64,000 nt of DNA from Earliella scabrosa (lineage: Eukaryota > Basidiomycota > Agaricomycetes > Polyporales > Polyporaceae), in the NCBI GenBank assembly GCA_022605405.1, contig JABYQQ010000020.1:434001-498000 (forward strand), written 5' to 3'. Below are positions 23,431-34,743 of this stretch, one piece after another. The notes under the pieces were generated by a model. It saw only the letters and a program-made list of their open reading frames with translations, was not told the origin of the DNA and did not search any database. A program made the position numbers and the translations under genes. The number at the start of each line of letters is the position of its first letter. Position 1 is the stretch's first letter.

Positions 23431-25828
23431 AGTGTGCGTGCCCGTTGGCGACAGGCGTCTCGGCGACGCCGTGCTTCGCGGCGTAGTCGGCGGCAGCCTT
23501 GAAGAACGGCTCGAAGATCGCGTTCGGCTTCTTGAAGTCGTTGTGCACGACGTTCACGAGGTAGTAGGTGTCCATTATGTTGTCGATCAGCTTGCGTGAC
23601 GGAGACTCGGGCTCGTAGAACTTGGCCCATTGGCGACCGAGCTCATACGCCTCGTCCTATTCCAAGCACAGTCAGTTAATGTAGAGGTTCGGTTGGGTGT
23701 GATGGACCGACCTTCCACGCCATGAAGCTGATCGCCTCAACAATCGTAGGCTGGACGATCTCCTTGCCTGGGAATACGCCCCACGTAACGGCGTTGGGAC
23801 CATCAGAGTGCGTGTTCGTTCGCAGGTCGCCCCGGTTGTTGATAACGTAGTACGTGATGTTGATATCACGCTCGATGTGCGGGATCAGGAACTCGAGGAG
23901 TTCTGGGGGCACGAAGAACTCCAGGTACGCCTACACGCACCGACTTCAGCTCCCGCGCGAGAGGATCATGCCCACAATCGACTCACCTTCTGGTAGACAT
24001 ACCCGTTCGCCGGGCCCCATCCGTGTATCCTGTCGTCGCTCCTTGCGCCATCGACCGCGGGCTGCGAGTTGATCGTGAGGAACCCGAGCTCGTTCAGCTT
24101 CGCAAGCTGCTGCGCAATAACCGTGGTCTCGCTCGACGGTGCCGTCTCGGACCACGGCAGCGCCTGGAGCTGTCCCAGACAGAACTTGGAGAACAGCGCA
24201 CGGATCTCGTCGATCGTCGTGGGCGTGTCCCAGAGCTTCAGCCCGTCCTCCTTCGTCTGCTTGATCCAGATGCCATAGCCGTCCAGCTCGCCGTACGCGG
24301 GGGAACGCGAGTCGCCGAACCGACCGTTCGGGTACTCGTCCCAGTTCTCGGTGCGAGACAGGTAGGAGCGAGTGCGGTTGGCCCAGAAGATGGGGCGGAT
24401 GGTCTCCGTGCGACGGTTGGGAGTGAGCGACTGCGACATGTACGCGCGTGTGAGCGCACTGACCCCATGGCTGGGTAGAAAGCGACGTACCTGTCGCCAC
24501 GGGAGAGGCTTGACGACCTCGACGCGAGGCACGAGGTTGAGCTCTTCGAGCAGCATCCTGCATCCCTTCTCAAGGTTCATAGTGTAGAAGTGGAGGCCCT
24601 TGATGCCGATGTCTGCGGCGAGGATCTGTCTACACAGGTTCGCGACGAGCTTCGTGCCGAGCTCCCTGACCTTCTCATCGTTGTTCTTGTGGGGCTCCAG
24701 CTCGTCCAAAAAGAACTGTGGGATCGTGATCTTTGCAAGCGACGCCGCCTTCTGGAAGCCGTTCCACGTCTGGATGGGCATGATCCCGGGCACAATAGGC
24801 ACTGTGATCCCGGCGGCCCGTGCGGCCTTGACCCAGCCGACGAACATGTCGGCGTCGTAGAACATCTGGGTGAAGATGAAGTTCGCGCCGGCGTCCACCT
24901 TCTCCTTCAGCCACTGCATCTCGCGCGCGGCCTCCTCGGGCGGAAGATGGTGCGTCTGCGGGTAGCCCGCGACCGCGATGTCGAAGTAGTCGCCGTAGTT
25001 GGCGCGGATGTAACGAACGAGATCGACGCCGTAGCTGAACCCGCCCTCCGTGGGTTCCCATTCCTTGCCGACCGGCGGATCCCCGCGAAGCGCGAGCACG
25101 TTCCGGCACCCATGCTGCTTTGCTTCCTGTGAGGAACGTGTGTCAGCAGAACTTCCCGGTTGAATTGGTACCTCTACGCTGAGACGAAAAGACCTAGTGG
25201 CTGGCTGCTCCTATCGCGACCCGCCGGTTGAGTGATCGACAGGGCGCGCACGAGGCGCGAGCAAGAGTGATCGTGCACGTTCCCAGCGGTGGAGGGGCGA
25301 AAGGGACGATATTGCTTTCGCACCCGATGCCAATGGCTGTGACCACGAGTGGCCACGGTGGCAGATGGCAAGGAAGGGAATAACAGATTAAGAGCGAAGC
25401 GTGGAACGGTACTCACCCGCAACGCAGCGTCAACCTTGTCTTTCGGCGTACCCGTGCAAGTGAGATGCATGCATGTCTCGATACCGATGAGCTTCTGACA
25501 TGTCTTGACGAGCTCGGACGTGAGGTCGGACGTGCGCCCTCCAGCGTTCCTGTCCTCCAAGTCCACATCTGCGTTTGATTTTGATTTTCAGGATGACACT
25601 CACCATGTGATGTCCACGAACTCCGGGCCCAGCGCGCGCATGCGCTCGATACGGTCCAGAAGGTTTTGCAAACCCTGCACATCGCTGGGTGAATGTTGTT
25701 GCAAAAAGGGCTAGCGGCGGCCGCCCGGAGAGGGTACTGACCTGGGCCGTCCTGGGTGGGAAATACTCAAAGGACCACCAGACGCGGTCCTCCTTCGCGG
25801 CCTGCTCGATCTTCTTTGTGATTTTCAT
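23431..25828 (-). CDS. Methylenetetrahydrofolate reductase (MTHFR)
   Basis: A multi-exon gene starting MKITKKIEQAAKEDRVWWSF (29-codon first exon, 25828-25742) and ending VAETPVANGHAH at 23431. The catalytic TIM barrel is evident: EYFPPRTAQ, PEFVDITW, HLTCTGTPKDKVDAALR, VLALRGDPP, YGDYFDIAVAGYP, GANFIFTQMFYDAD, VPIVPGIMPIQ and IGIKGLHFYTMNLEKG. The C-terminal eukaryotic regulatory (SAM-binding) half follows, with WDEYPNGRFGDSRSPAYGEL, NELGFLTINSQP, GWGPANGYVYQK and RTNTHSDGPNAVTWGVFPGK. The enzyme reduces 5,10-methylene-THF to 5-methyl-THF in the cytosol for methionine synthesis. Introns are short, and all exons appear open, so the gene is likely functional. It is transcribed divergently from the pseudouridine synthase gene. 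I see two fungal paralogue types (MET12/MET13) as possible and do not choose. Confidence 0.93.
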
Positions 25829-26769
25829 GACTAGTCGTGAGGTCTAGGGGGAGAATTATAGGATATATCTATGTTCGTTGTCGAGCAGCCCGGGAGGAGG
25901 AGACGAGTCAGAGGAAGGACGGAGGGCGTCCACGGTTTTTCGGAAATCGTGCCAGGCTTCCTCTGCCGAAGACTTTATAGCCCGGATAGACGCCCATCTT
26001 CTGTACTTCTCCTGGCCATTCAGTGATTGACTCTATACTTATCTTCGTCCCGTCCGTCATCCCCTCCGTGTTCCCGCACCTCGTCCGAGACATTGGCAAC
26101 TCAGTCATACGTCGCACACGCTATCTACGTTGTGGACGGTGTGCATGCCGCAACCAGACGTCCGCCCGCTTCTACCGACCGCGCCTTGCTCTGGCCTTGC
26201 TGCAATGCTTACCTCCGTGATTGGCTGCGACTCCTCGTACGACCCAGTACGCGACGGAAGACAGCCTCGGAGAAGCGATACCGTAAGTTGGCATGTAGCC
26301 TCCCCTCCTGGTGGCCAGAATTCATCAGAACGCATCTCAATCACCGGCTTCAGGGCATGGAGTACCCTGTTGGTCATAGTTCCTTGGTCACACAGCCCAG
26401 GTTCGTACTCTACCCTACTCTACCTGGCTAGTCAAGGTCATCCCCGCGTCATCCTCCACGTGAGCGGCGATTCGAAGTGGCAGCGAAGATACGCGACACT
26501 TGGTGGGAAGGAGCGAAGGCGGTGGGCACTGGGAATCGGAATGAATGTAGATGAATGGGCAAGTCCCGATTGTTTCTCCATACGGCGTTGTCGTCCTGTA
26601 TCGCCTTTACCGCGATGGCCGACGATGATATGTAGTTCCGGGCTGGCCCGGGCCTCTCAAGTTCTGGTGAATTGGGTCGCAATGCGACGAATATTTTGAG
26701 AGGATGAACGCGGCCCGCCCCGACTGTGGCGGGAACAGGCGGGAAGATGACTAGACGCCGAGGAGCAGC
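25829..26769. promoter_or_regulatory. Divergent intergenic region, MTHFR and PUS1
   Basis: About 940 bp separates two outward-facing start codons, so both promoters must lie here. I see no decisive TATA or operator. Several 65-190-codon frames on both strands lack motifs. Confidence 0.5.
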
Positions 26770-29206
26770 ATGCTCAGACTTCTTGCACTGGCAGTCAGCA
26801 GACTCCCTACTTGCTCTTCTTCTACCTCCACTCTCAGCCGCGGACGCTCTCTCCCCGGCCGTTCTCTACGCCCTACTCATCAAGACCGGGGAACTGAGCG
26901 CATCGCGCGCGGGAGGTCATACGCAATGGAAGTGGATCCTCCAGTCGTCGGCAGTACGGGGCCGTCGGCCGCACCGAGTCCCAGCCTGAAGAGACCGCAA
27001 GAAGACCCGACAGACGAGGCCGCGGCCGCGCCAAAACGGCCCAAGGCCGCGGATACCGAGCCCGAGGAGAGTGAGAACGCGGTCCAGGGCGAGGGCGAGG
27101 CGGAAGGCGAGGCGGATGGTGGTGAGGCCGCAGACGTGCGGGCAAAGGGAGACCGTCGCGGAGAGGGCAACAAAAAGCAGAGGGGAAGGAAAGGCAAGGA
27201 CAAGGACAAGGACAAGGAGTACGTCCGCAGTCGCCGTCGAGGCACTCGTCCTGAGGGTGAGGACGCTCCTGCGCCAGAGAACGGCGAGCCCAAGGCCCCC
27301 CGGCTGCCCAAGCGGCCCTGTGCACTGCTCATCGGCTTCTGCGGCGACGGCTATAACGGCATGCAGATGTACGTCCCGTCGCCCTGTGAGAGATGGTACA
27401 GGTGCGAAACGACCACTTTCACGCTAGCCAGCCCGATCCGAAGCTGCGCACGATTGAAGGCGTGCTCTTCGATGCGCTCATCAAGGTCGGCGCAGTCTCG
27501 CAGGATAACTCGGACAACCCGACGAAGGTGAGTCTGACGCCAGGTGTAGCCGTATGCGGTGGTCTACAAGTGGCAAGTGCAGGTCAAGCTGGGCAGAGCA
27601 GCCCGAACAGATGCAGGCGTGCACGCTGCGGGCAATGTTGTGTCCATGAAGCTCATCACCGTCATTCCCGGAGTCCCTGACCTCGTCGCGAGGATAAACG
27701 AGGAGCTGCCACCGGAGATCCGCCTATGGAGCATCGTCAGTACATCAGCTATGACCGACGTTTGAATGCTGATGTTTTCCCAGCTCCGCGTGCAAAATTC
27801 GTTCAACGCACGAACGTCTGTGAATTATCTGTCTCGCAACAACGTCTATGCATTGACCCATCTTTGCGGCAAATCAACAGAACATGCGACAGTCGCAAAT
27901 ACACGTACTTTTTCCCTTCTTACCTCATGATCCCACCGAAACCTGGCAGCGGGCTACACAACACGCTGAAAGAACAAGGTGCCGACTGCCCATCACATCC
28001 CTTCTGGGAGGACGGATCAGCGCTGGAGCAAAACTCGGGTCCGCAGGACGATCTGCGACGAAAGCGCGCGTACCGGATCACTCCAGAACAGCTCGCAGCC
28101 CTGCGCGAGACCGCGAAGAAGTTCGAGGGGTCGCACAACTTCCACAACTTCACCGTCGGGCGGGACTTCCGAGATCGCAGCTGTCAGCGATTCCTCAAGT
28201 CTATCGAAGTGCGTCGCGACGTTGCCACGATCGGAGGAGGTGGGAACTCAATGTGTTCTGCCCCAGATCCTGGACCCTGCTGTCTACGGCGACACTGAAT
28301 GGATCGCAGTCCTGCTGCATGGCCAGAGTTTCATGCTGCACCAGGTGAGTTGCGCTCGCTCGGGCGTATGACGTTAACGGCCGGCTGACCCTCTTGATAG
28401 ATCGTGAGTAATCCAACGTCGACGGCCTGACACCGCAATTCACCAGCGGCGTTCGCCGTCGTTCTCAGCGCAAAATGATCTCCGCCCTCGTCCTCTCATG
28501 CCGCACAGGAACTCCAGCACATCTCATTGAAGAGGTACGTCGTGGTCCGTTGGCCGATGTTTCACTTGGCCTCCCCATGCAACCCTGTCGATCGCGAGCT
28601 GACTGTATCCTCGATGTTACGCGCAGATGTACGGCCCCCGGCAGGTATTCATCCCAAAGATGCCCGCGCTCGGCCTCCTGCTCGAGTACCCGATCTTCGA
28701 GAGCTACAGCCGGCGCGTCAATGGTGTGAACGCGAAGCTACAGCCATCCGACCCCGAGTACCGCCCCCCGATCGATTTCGAGGTGCACCGTACCCAGCTC
28801 GACGGGTTCAAGGAGCACCACATCTACTCCAAGATGCGCTCGATCGAGGATCAGTTCGGCATGTCAGTCGTGCTCTTCCTCTGGCAATGTGCATGGGCTT
28901 AAGGCTGACCGTGTGGGACCGTCTTCTCGTTGGCTCTACAGCTTCGACGGCTGGATCCGCTCCGTTGACGCTTACGCGGGGCACGACCTCGAGTACCTCA
29001 ACCCCAAAGGCGTCATCCCCGCCTCGGCGGTGATCAAGCGCGGCGAGTATCGCGCCAACCCGTTCCGGGAGAAAAAGCGCTTCGACGCGACGTCGTTCCC
29101 CGCCGGGGCCGCGGCTGAGGATGCCGCGTCGATGGAGCAGGTGGAGAGCGAGGAGGACGAGCAGCTCCCGCTGGATAAGGAGGAGCTCGCGGACTTGGAG
29201 GGTTAA
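26770..29206 (+). CDS. PUS1: tRNA pseudouridine synthase, PUS1/TruA family
   Basis: Ten exons join in phase: 26770-27368, 27428-27527, 27583-27735, 27784-27815, 27881-28208, 28267-28344, 28401-28403, 28469-28534, 28627-28862 and 28942-29206. This gives 619 residues, or 567 from the internal ATG at 26926. Landmarks are LLIGFCGDGYNGMQ, the catalytic-Asp loop RAARTDAGVHAAGNVVSMK, FNARTTCDSRKYTYFFPSYL, FHNFTVGRDFRDRSCQRF, the HQIRKM motif, ARTGTP-like SCRTGTPAHLIE, and an acidic C-tail. Family members convert uridine to pseudouridine in tRNAs (and U2 snRNA in yeast) in nucleus and mitochondria. The N-terminus before the internal ATG is Arg/Ser/Leu-rich with almost no acidic residues, like a mitochondrial presequence. 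A basic/acidic low-complexity segment follows. A 3-nt exon supplies the Ile of HQIRKM. Confidence 0.92.
28401..28403 (+). other. PUS1: 3-nt micro-exon (ATC) of the PUS1 gene
   Basis: CAG at 28342-28344 is followed by a 56-nt intron (28345-28400, GTGAGT...CTGAC...TAG), then ATC, then a 65-nt intron (28404-28468, GTGAGT...CTGAC...CAG), then CGC AAA ATG. Joining all three gives HQ-I-RKM, the conserved family motif. Skipping ATC keeps the frame but deletes the Ile. Confidence 0.85.
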
Positions 29207-29328
29207 CGAGAGCACTCTCCACCTCCTCAGATCAAAGATCAAGTCCGTTACAGGGCGCATGCGTAATCTTACAGTTAAGTATACAGTCTGGCAGTCTGGG
29301 TGTATGGATCTCTTAAATCTCCCCTCAA

Positions 29329-31248
29329 CTATCTCGCGCCATCCCATCGCCAGCAGGACCAGTAGGGCGGACATTCCTGCGTCTTGTCCAGACAGAAGTC
29401 CGAGATCTGCGACAGCCAGTGCGCCTTCAGGCCGTCCGAGAGCCCGTCTCCGACCCGGACGAGTGCCCCCGACCCGTCGTACTCGCGCAACACGTACGTC
29501 TCGTCCGTCCGAGAGCTGTTTGCACCGCTATCGCTCCAGCTCCCGACTATGACTCGCGCGAGGGGGTATCCGGCGGCGGCGCGAGACCGGGCGATGGTCA
29601 AAATCTGTTGCTCTTCAGCAGGGGAGGTGATGTCCATGCGCAGTGTCTTCAGGGCAGGGCAGCAGACGTCGCTTTGTGCCGCGCCTGTGGGGATGTCCAG
29701 CGATTGGATTACCGCTGTGGTGGCGCGCAGATACCCGGGATCGCCGTCCCAACAGATGACGAGAGTCTGGAGGTTGCGGAGGCTCCCAAGCGTGCCACGA
29801 AAGGGGTCATGAGGTTGGCACTTTGTGAAGAATCCCTTTGTCCCTGGGCTTACCCAAAGCCAGCGAACGTCTCCAAGGATGTCCAGGGTGGACTTCCCGT
29901 AAACGTTGACCGGCGCTTGAATGTGTCTCCCACCGGGACGGGTTATTCGCAGTGATCGATGCCACTCGACACTCGCCTCCTGCTGCTGTCTCTCCGGCCT
30001 CTCTACCTCCTGGGGCGTTAGTAGGAGTCGCCATGTTGTTGAGCTGCCTCCGAGTCCAAGAATGTCCAAACACAGCGGTAGGGTTTGCGGCATGACCGAG
30101 GGCAGCACAACGGCGCAAGAGTCGGGAATGGCAAGCTGGGAGAGGAGAGCACGGACGGTGTGTTGCCCAATGAGCCCGTAGAATCTTCCGTTAAGGCATA
30201 GCACCTTCAGGTGCGGCAAACGAATGGCCTTTCCGTTCTGTTCGTCCCAGGTGACCGTCAGATCCCGCAGACCGATGTTGTCGAGACACAGCATCTGGAG
30301 GCCTGGACATCCGTTGATGAACGTGGAGAACTGGTGTGCGCCAGCCGGCGTGTTAATGGTGAATTCACCGATGACGAGGTGCGTGAGCGCAGGCAGCAAC
30401 ACTGGCGATAGGGAGCCACACGACCGTAGTTCCAAAGTCCGGAGCCGCTGGCTGGATGGGTGTATGAAGGACCTCTCCGCGCCCACTGCCATGTCCGTTA
30501 GTACGCAGTGTTGCAAGGCAGGAAATGAGGCCGAGGTAAGCGTGTCGAGCGCCTCGGAGCCCAGTTTGCTGGCAGCGAGTGCCCGTACTTCGGATCGATG
30601 TTTGCAGAGCAGCGCCATTGTCTGCTCAGTCGGACTATAGCCCAGGTTGACCGCCAACGGACCTCCTTTGTAACGGTCGAACCACCACCTGGCAGGAGAA
30701 CGCCGTCGTGTGTCCACTAGCGTGGTCCAGAGCGATGGGCAGCCGATCCCCACTTGGCGCCAATGGCGGCACGTTGCCAGGAGGCGACACACGTCCCGCA
30801 GGTCGAGCCATTGATGTCTATGAAAAATCCTGCGGGAGGAGACGGACCGATCGGGGCGGGGCACAAGGGAGAAGATGACACTGAGAATCTCGATGGGTAG
30901 TCGATTGATTGGCTGTGCAGCATTCGCAATTGTGCAGGCGATCCGATGCGCCTTCCAGGTCACATCGACGACTTCCCCGAGCTGTCAAGGTAAACCGTAA
31001 ACGTCGGCGACAGTCACCGAATGTCCACAAGGTATGGCTTACGAGCTGAATGTCGCCGTGGGCGAATCTAAGGGAAATGTGAGAGATATTCGGAGAACCA
31101 GAATCCCTGACGATACGCACCTTTGTGGAGAGTCGATGGAGTCCCGCAAGTTTTCGAACGCCTCCACCAGCGTGCGAGCGCTTTCCAATGCAACACGGAT
31201 ATCCATTGGTAGCGGTGGGTCGATTCCAAACGTGTTGACCTTGCACAT
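29329..31248 (-). CDS. F-box protein
   Basis: Three exons join in phase: 31248 to about 31125 (starting MCKVNTFGIDPPLP), a 25-nt exon encoding FAHGDIQL near 31053, and a long exon from about 30968 to 29329. The product is about 595 residues. The F-box is at the start of the long exon: INRLPIEILSVIFSL, then LRDVCRLLATCRHWRQVGIG and CPSLWTTL. The remainder is a Leu-rich region without sharp repeats (for example LRTLELRSCGSLSPVLLPAL), as in other Agaricomycete F-box proteins. Such proteins are presumed SCF ubiquitin-ligase adaptors; the substrate is unknown. It converges with the PUS1 gene, with 122 bp between the two stop codons. The upstream start could also be the Met of MDIRVAL. Confidence 0.8.
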
Positions 31249-32765
31249 TGCGCTGGGTCAATGAGAAAATTAAGAAGCCGTGAAGAAATCGAAGAACTCA
31301 CAGCTAGACGGACTTCGATTTTGAGCCACTGTGAGAGTAGGTGACCGTCACGAGTACTAGCTTCGACTCGAGGATGATGATAGTGGTGGAGAACTTAGGA
31401 CTCAAGCTGAGACAAAATCAACATGTCAGCCCAACCAAGCTACCAAGTCCGGATGAGCGACTCACCGATGTCGGACTTGGATCTTGAGCTTGAATCCTGA
31501 AGTTATGCTGAGAATGATTATTCAAGCCAGCTACTAGCTCTAGGACCACTGGAGGTGTTGTCGGAGGTGTCGGCAAGGGAAGAAATGAAGGAGGCGTTCA
31601 ATTCAGTCTTCGAGGTATGAGGTTGTATGTCAGGGTCACGATCCTAGTACTACGTACATAGCTCAGAGTCAAGACTTCGAGCGTTGCCAGTGGCACTTGC
31701 TACCTCGCGGCAGCTGCCAGGCGGCCGCTGAGATTCATCGGAATCAGAAGGGCTGAAGCGCGTGATGTCTCCGGAGTTTGTTTGGTGCTGTTGTTAAGGG
31801 CGCTACTGGACATATAAATGCTCGAATTTTTCTCTATCCATCATCTATGCACCGTCCATCCGCCGCCGTCTTGATTCTCAGCAGGTCCTCAGACTGTGAT
31901 AACCCCAAGCTCAACTGTTGAACATTGAACAGCAGCTCGCGTGTGCCGCATATCGTACGCTACTCCTGCAATGCCCCAAGCAGGGTAGATATTACTTCCT
32001 TACCCGTACGTCCTCTCTCTTTTCCCATTATGAATGGCGTCTTTCTGCCCGGGCAGTGCTCTACGCATCCACCCTGCATCGGTTCTGGTGAAGCGCCAAA
32101 AGCAACGGACTCCGCTGTCTAATCAACAGTTGGAGGGGCGACTATGAGAAGTGCTAGCTTCGGTACGCATGAAGCTTGTCACGGTTTTTGCTCGCCCTAC
32201 ATCCCTTCTTCCCCCCTCCCCCCAATTGTGTACGTACTCAGGTCCAATATATATGTTCAATGTCACAAGTGTGCACCCTGTACATGAGTAATTCATGCCG
32301 GGCAAGTCGACAAAGAACACAATAGATGCGGGATGAAACAGGAGGGATACAATGTATGCACATCGCGCAACTTCCTCTCCGCGAACGGCTCCGCTGGGTT
32401 GTCTGTAGCAGCTCGCACCGGCTGTAGGCTGCAGTACATCTCTCGGTAGTTGCGGAATGGACCCCGCATCCGTTGTGCCAACTACAGTGAGTGTCGTGCT
32501 GTACATGCTCATGAGCTGACTTTTTGCAAACTCGCAGATCTGCCGGGCAGGTGGACGCCCCGCGCAGCATCCATCGCGTCCTTTACGATGTTCTGCTCGT
32601 GCACGTACATACGCGCGCCCAAATAGAATATGCAGTTTGCATAAATACTGCGTCAAGCACGGGCAGGTGTGGTCAGGGACAACCATCCCATAGGAGTCCA
32701 CGATCCACCCGTCACCCTCTTCGTCTACCACTTTCCCCAAACTCACGCTCATTCAACCTATCATC
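31249..32765. other. Intergenic between F-box and thioredoxin genes
   Basis: Divergent 5' flanks of both genes. The stretch ahead of the thioredoxin start contains a TATA-like CATAAATA near 32639. A 209-codon minus frame (32123-32752) covers the promoter but shows no motif and ends just before the opposite-strand ATG, so I treat it as spurious. Confidence 0.45.
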
Positions 32766-33246
32766 ATGCCCGTCAAGGTCGTTAGCAGCCTCGAGGAGTG
32801 CAAACCCATCGTAAGTGCCAATCCCAGACCGCTGCTGCCATGGATCGACGTGCACTGATTCCGGCTGCGCGTGTGCTCCCAAGTGTTGTGCGATAACGGC
32901 GACCGCCCTGCCGTGTTCGAATTCTGGGCGACGTGGTGCAACCCGTGCAAGCTTATCTCGCCCGTCTTTGACAGGCTCGCTGGGCAGTTCCCCAACGCGG
33001 ACTACTACAAGGTTGACATCGACGAGGCGGTGGACGTTGCGGAGGAGGTCGGCGTGCGTGCTGTGGGTACATGTTGGGGCCCGGGGGAACTGTTTGGATA
33101 CCGCTGACCAACCTGGGCTCGCCCTGTTGTAGCTTCCTGTCTTTATGGCGTTCAGCAATGGCGAGAAGATCAAGGAGCTCACAGGTGTTAACCCTCAGGG
33201 TCTCCAGGTTGATGCCTTCTTCCGCATTCTGTGTTCGAGTGGTTGA
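32766..33246 (+). CDS. Thioredoxin-like protein, atypical active site
   Basis: Exon 1 (32766-32810) encodes MPVKVVSSLEECKPI. The core exon carries CDNGDRPAVFEFWATWCNPC, then KLISPVFDRLAGQFPNADYY and VDIDEAVDVAEEVGVRA. After an intron with GTGGGT and TAG ends comes LPVFMAFSNGEKIKELTGVN and PQGLQ, ending at 33246. This is a complete thioredoxin fold with the active site WCNPC instead of the usual WCGPC. Thioredoxins reduce disulfides in the cytosol. Exon 1 ends in phase 0 at a good GTAAGT donor, but the only nearby acceptor (CCAAG at about 32883) needs phase 1. The model is therefore off by one base: either the gene is broken, the sequence has an error, or the true first exon lies elsewhere. 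The C-terminal tail after GLQ differs from the usual helix. Confidence 0.65.
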
Positions 33247-33403
33247 CGGGTCGATGTGCCACGGTAGACCTTGATTGAGAGCGTCCAGCTTCCCGCATGA
33301 ACGTCGTGTCCACGTTCGCGTTGTATACCATTATTATCGACGACTGCCTTGTATTCGTGATGCTGGAGTAAATCAATGTATACGAAACAGTGTACCAGGA
33401 AGT

Positions 33404-34743
33404 CTACGCACCCGCTCGTGCCCTGGCGAGCACGGCGGCGATGAGACCGGGCACGTCGTTGGCCTGCAGATGCGCGCCGACGACGTCCTCCACATCCTCC
33501 ACCAATCCCTCAACCTGCACCTCACCCAGCAGCCTCGAGTTCGGCATGAACAGCAGCTTGATAAAGATCTGCCGTCGCTCCGTTGAGCCATTGGGGGTGA
33601 CGACGTACGTGAGGTGCAGCTCGTTTTCCGACTCTGAGTGTGCAGACTCGAGGGAGAGGAGCGAGCGATGGAGGGAAAGCGAGGCCGTGTACCTGAACGA
33701 TGCGCATATACTGACTATTAGCACTTGCATGAGGCTAGGGAGTATGAACCGACCACGCACCAATCGTACAGCCCGACAACCCGCCCATCCTGCACCTCCT
33801 TCTCTCCAGCGTGCACCTGCTTCTCGAGCTCCGCGCGCTCGACCCGCAGTCGCTCGACCTCGACTGCCCCCGCCTTGACGCGTTCCTTGACCGTGTCGAC
33901 CTGCTCGTTCACCTGCTGCAGCTCGTCTTCCAGCTCCTGCATCTCCACGATCTGCTGGTCCAGCTGCGCGTTCGCAGCGGGGATGGTGAGCCGCGGGTGG
34001 GGATGTGCCTGGCGGAGGCGAGTGAGGGTGAGGCGGGCGTCGAGGATCTTGCCCGCGAGGGCGGCAGCTTCCTGCGTGAGCGCACGGGCCTTGTGGTAGT
34101 CTGCGTGCGGGATGAATGGAGAACAGGGCGGTGTGAACGGGCACAGAGGGGTCTAGTGCGACTCAGAGTGCGTATAGTGAGAGCGGGACGCACCTTGCTC
34201 CACGAGCGGGGCGAGCGTGCGCACGTCGCTGTACTTCTCCGCCAGACGTGCCTTGGCGGCGCTCAGAGCCTCCTTCTTCTTCTCGTTTTCAATCCGGAGC
34301 AGCTCGTTGTCGTCCGCGTTGATGTTGGGGGCCTCGTCGCTGACGATCGTCTTGACGTACTGGTCCTTCGCCTTCTGCTCCAAGTACTGGAACTTCAGGT
34401 TGCGCAGGAAAGACTGTCATAGACATAGCACCAGAAGCCATCGCGAAACAGCACCGCAAGAGAGAACAGGGAGGCATAGAGGACTTAATGAGAATGCTAT
34501 AACGTTGAGACGACGGGGACGTACAATCTGCGACGCGACCTCTGCGGCGACGATGGCAGGATCCGTCGTTCCCGCCACACCTTCGGATACGAGTCCCGGA
34601 TCCTTCGCAAGCGCGCTTTGGAGCGTATCAAAACGAGACTGGTCCTCGACGATGTTAAGCTTCACATTGTCGAGCTTAGCCTGGAGAGCGCGGGCCGCGT
34701 CGAGCTTGCTAGAGTTGTCGATGTCCATCGCAACGGGCGCCAT
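33404..34743 (-). CDS. Kinetochore coiled-coil protein, Sos7-like
   Basis: Starts MAPVAMDIDNSS (an upstream in-frame Met exists at 34812). Segments in order are RFDTLQSALAKDPGLVSEG, an intron, SFLRNLKFQYLEQKAKDQYV, KTIVSDEAPNINADDNELL, and KARLAEKYSDVRTLAPLVEQ. After another intron come ARALTQEAAALAGKILDARL and TLTRLRQAHPHPRLTIP. A coiled coil rich in Glu/Gln follows (EMQELEDELQQVNEQVDTVK). A final exon contains LHLTYVVTPNGSTERRQIF and LFMPNSRLLGEVQVEGL. The architecture and the FLR-LKFQYLE-KAKD-YVKTIVSD string resemble fungal Sos7, a partner of Spc7/KNL1 at the kinetochore. This was recognised from memory and is not certain. The gene appears intact and is convergent with the thioredoxin gene. 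Confidence 0.65.

Noticed and set aside
23966..25132. Long plus-strand frames opposite MTHFR
   Set aside because: Antisense shadows of the MTHFR exons caused by GC-rich third positions.
32123..32752. 209-codon minus-strand frame upstream of thioredoxin
   Set aside because: No motif, mixed composition, and it covers the thioredoxin promoter with its TATA-like site. More likely chance.
33811..34422. 203-codon plus-strand frame opposite the Sos7-like gene
   Set aside because: Antisense shadow of the coiled-coil coding sequence (Leu-rich mirror of Glu/Gln-rich codons).
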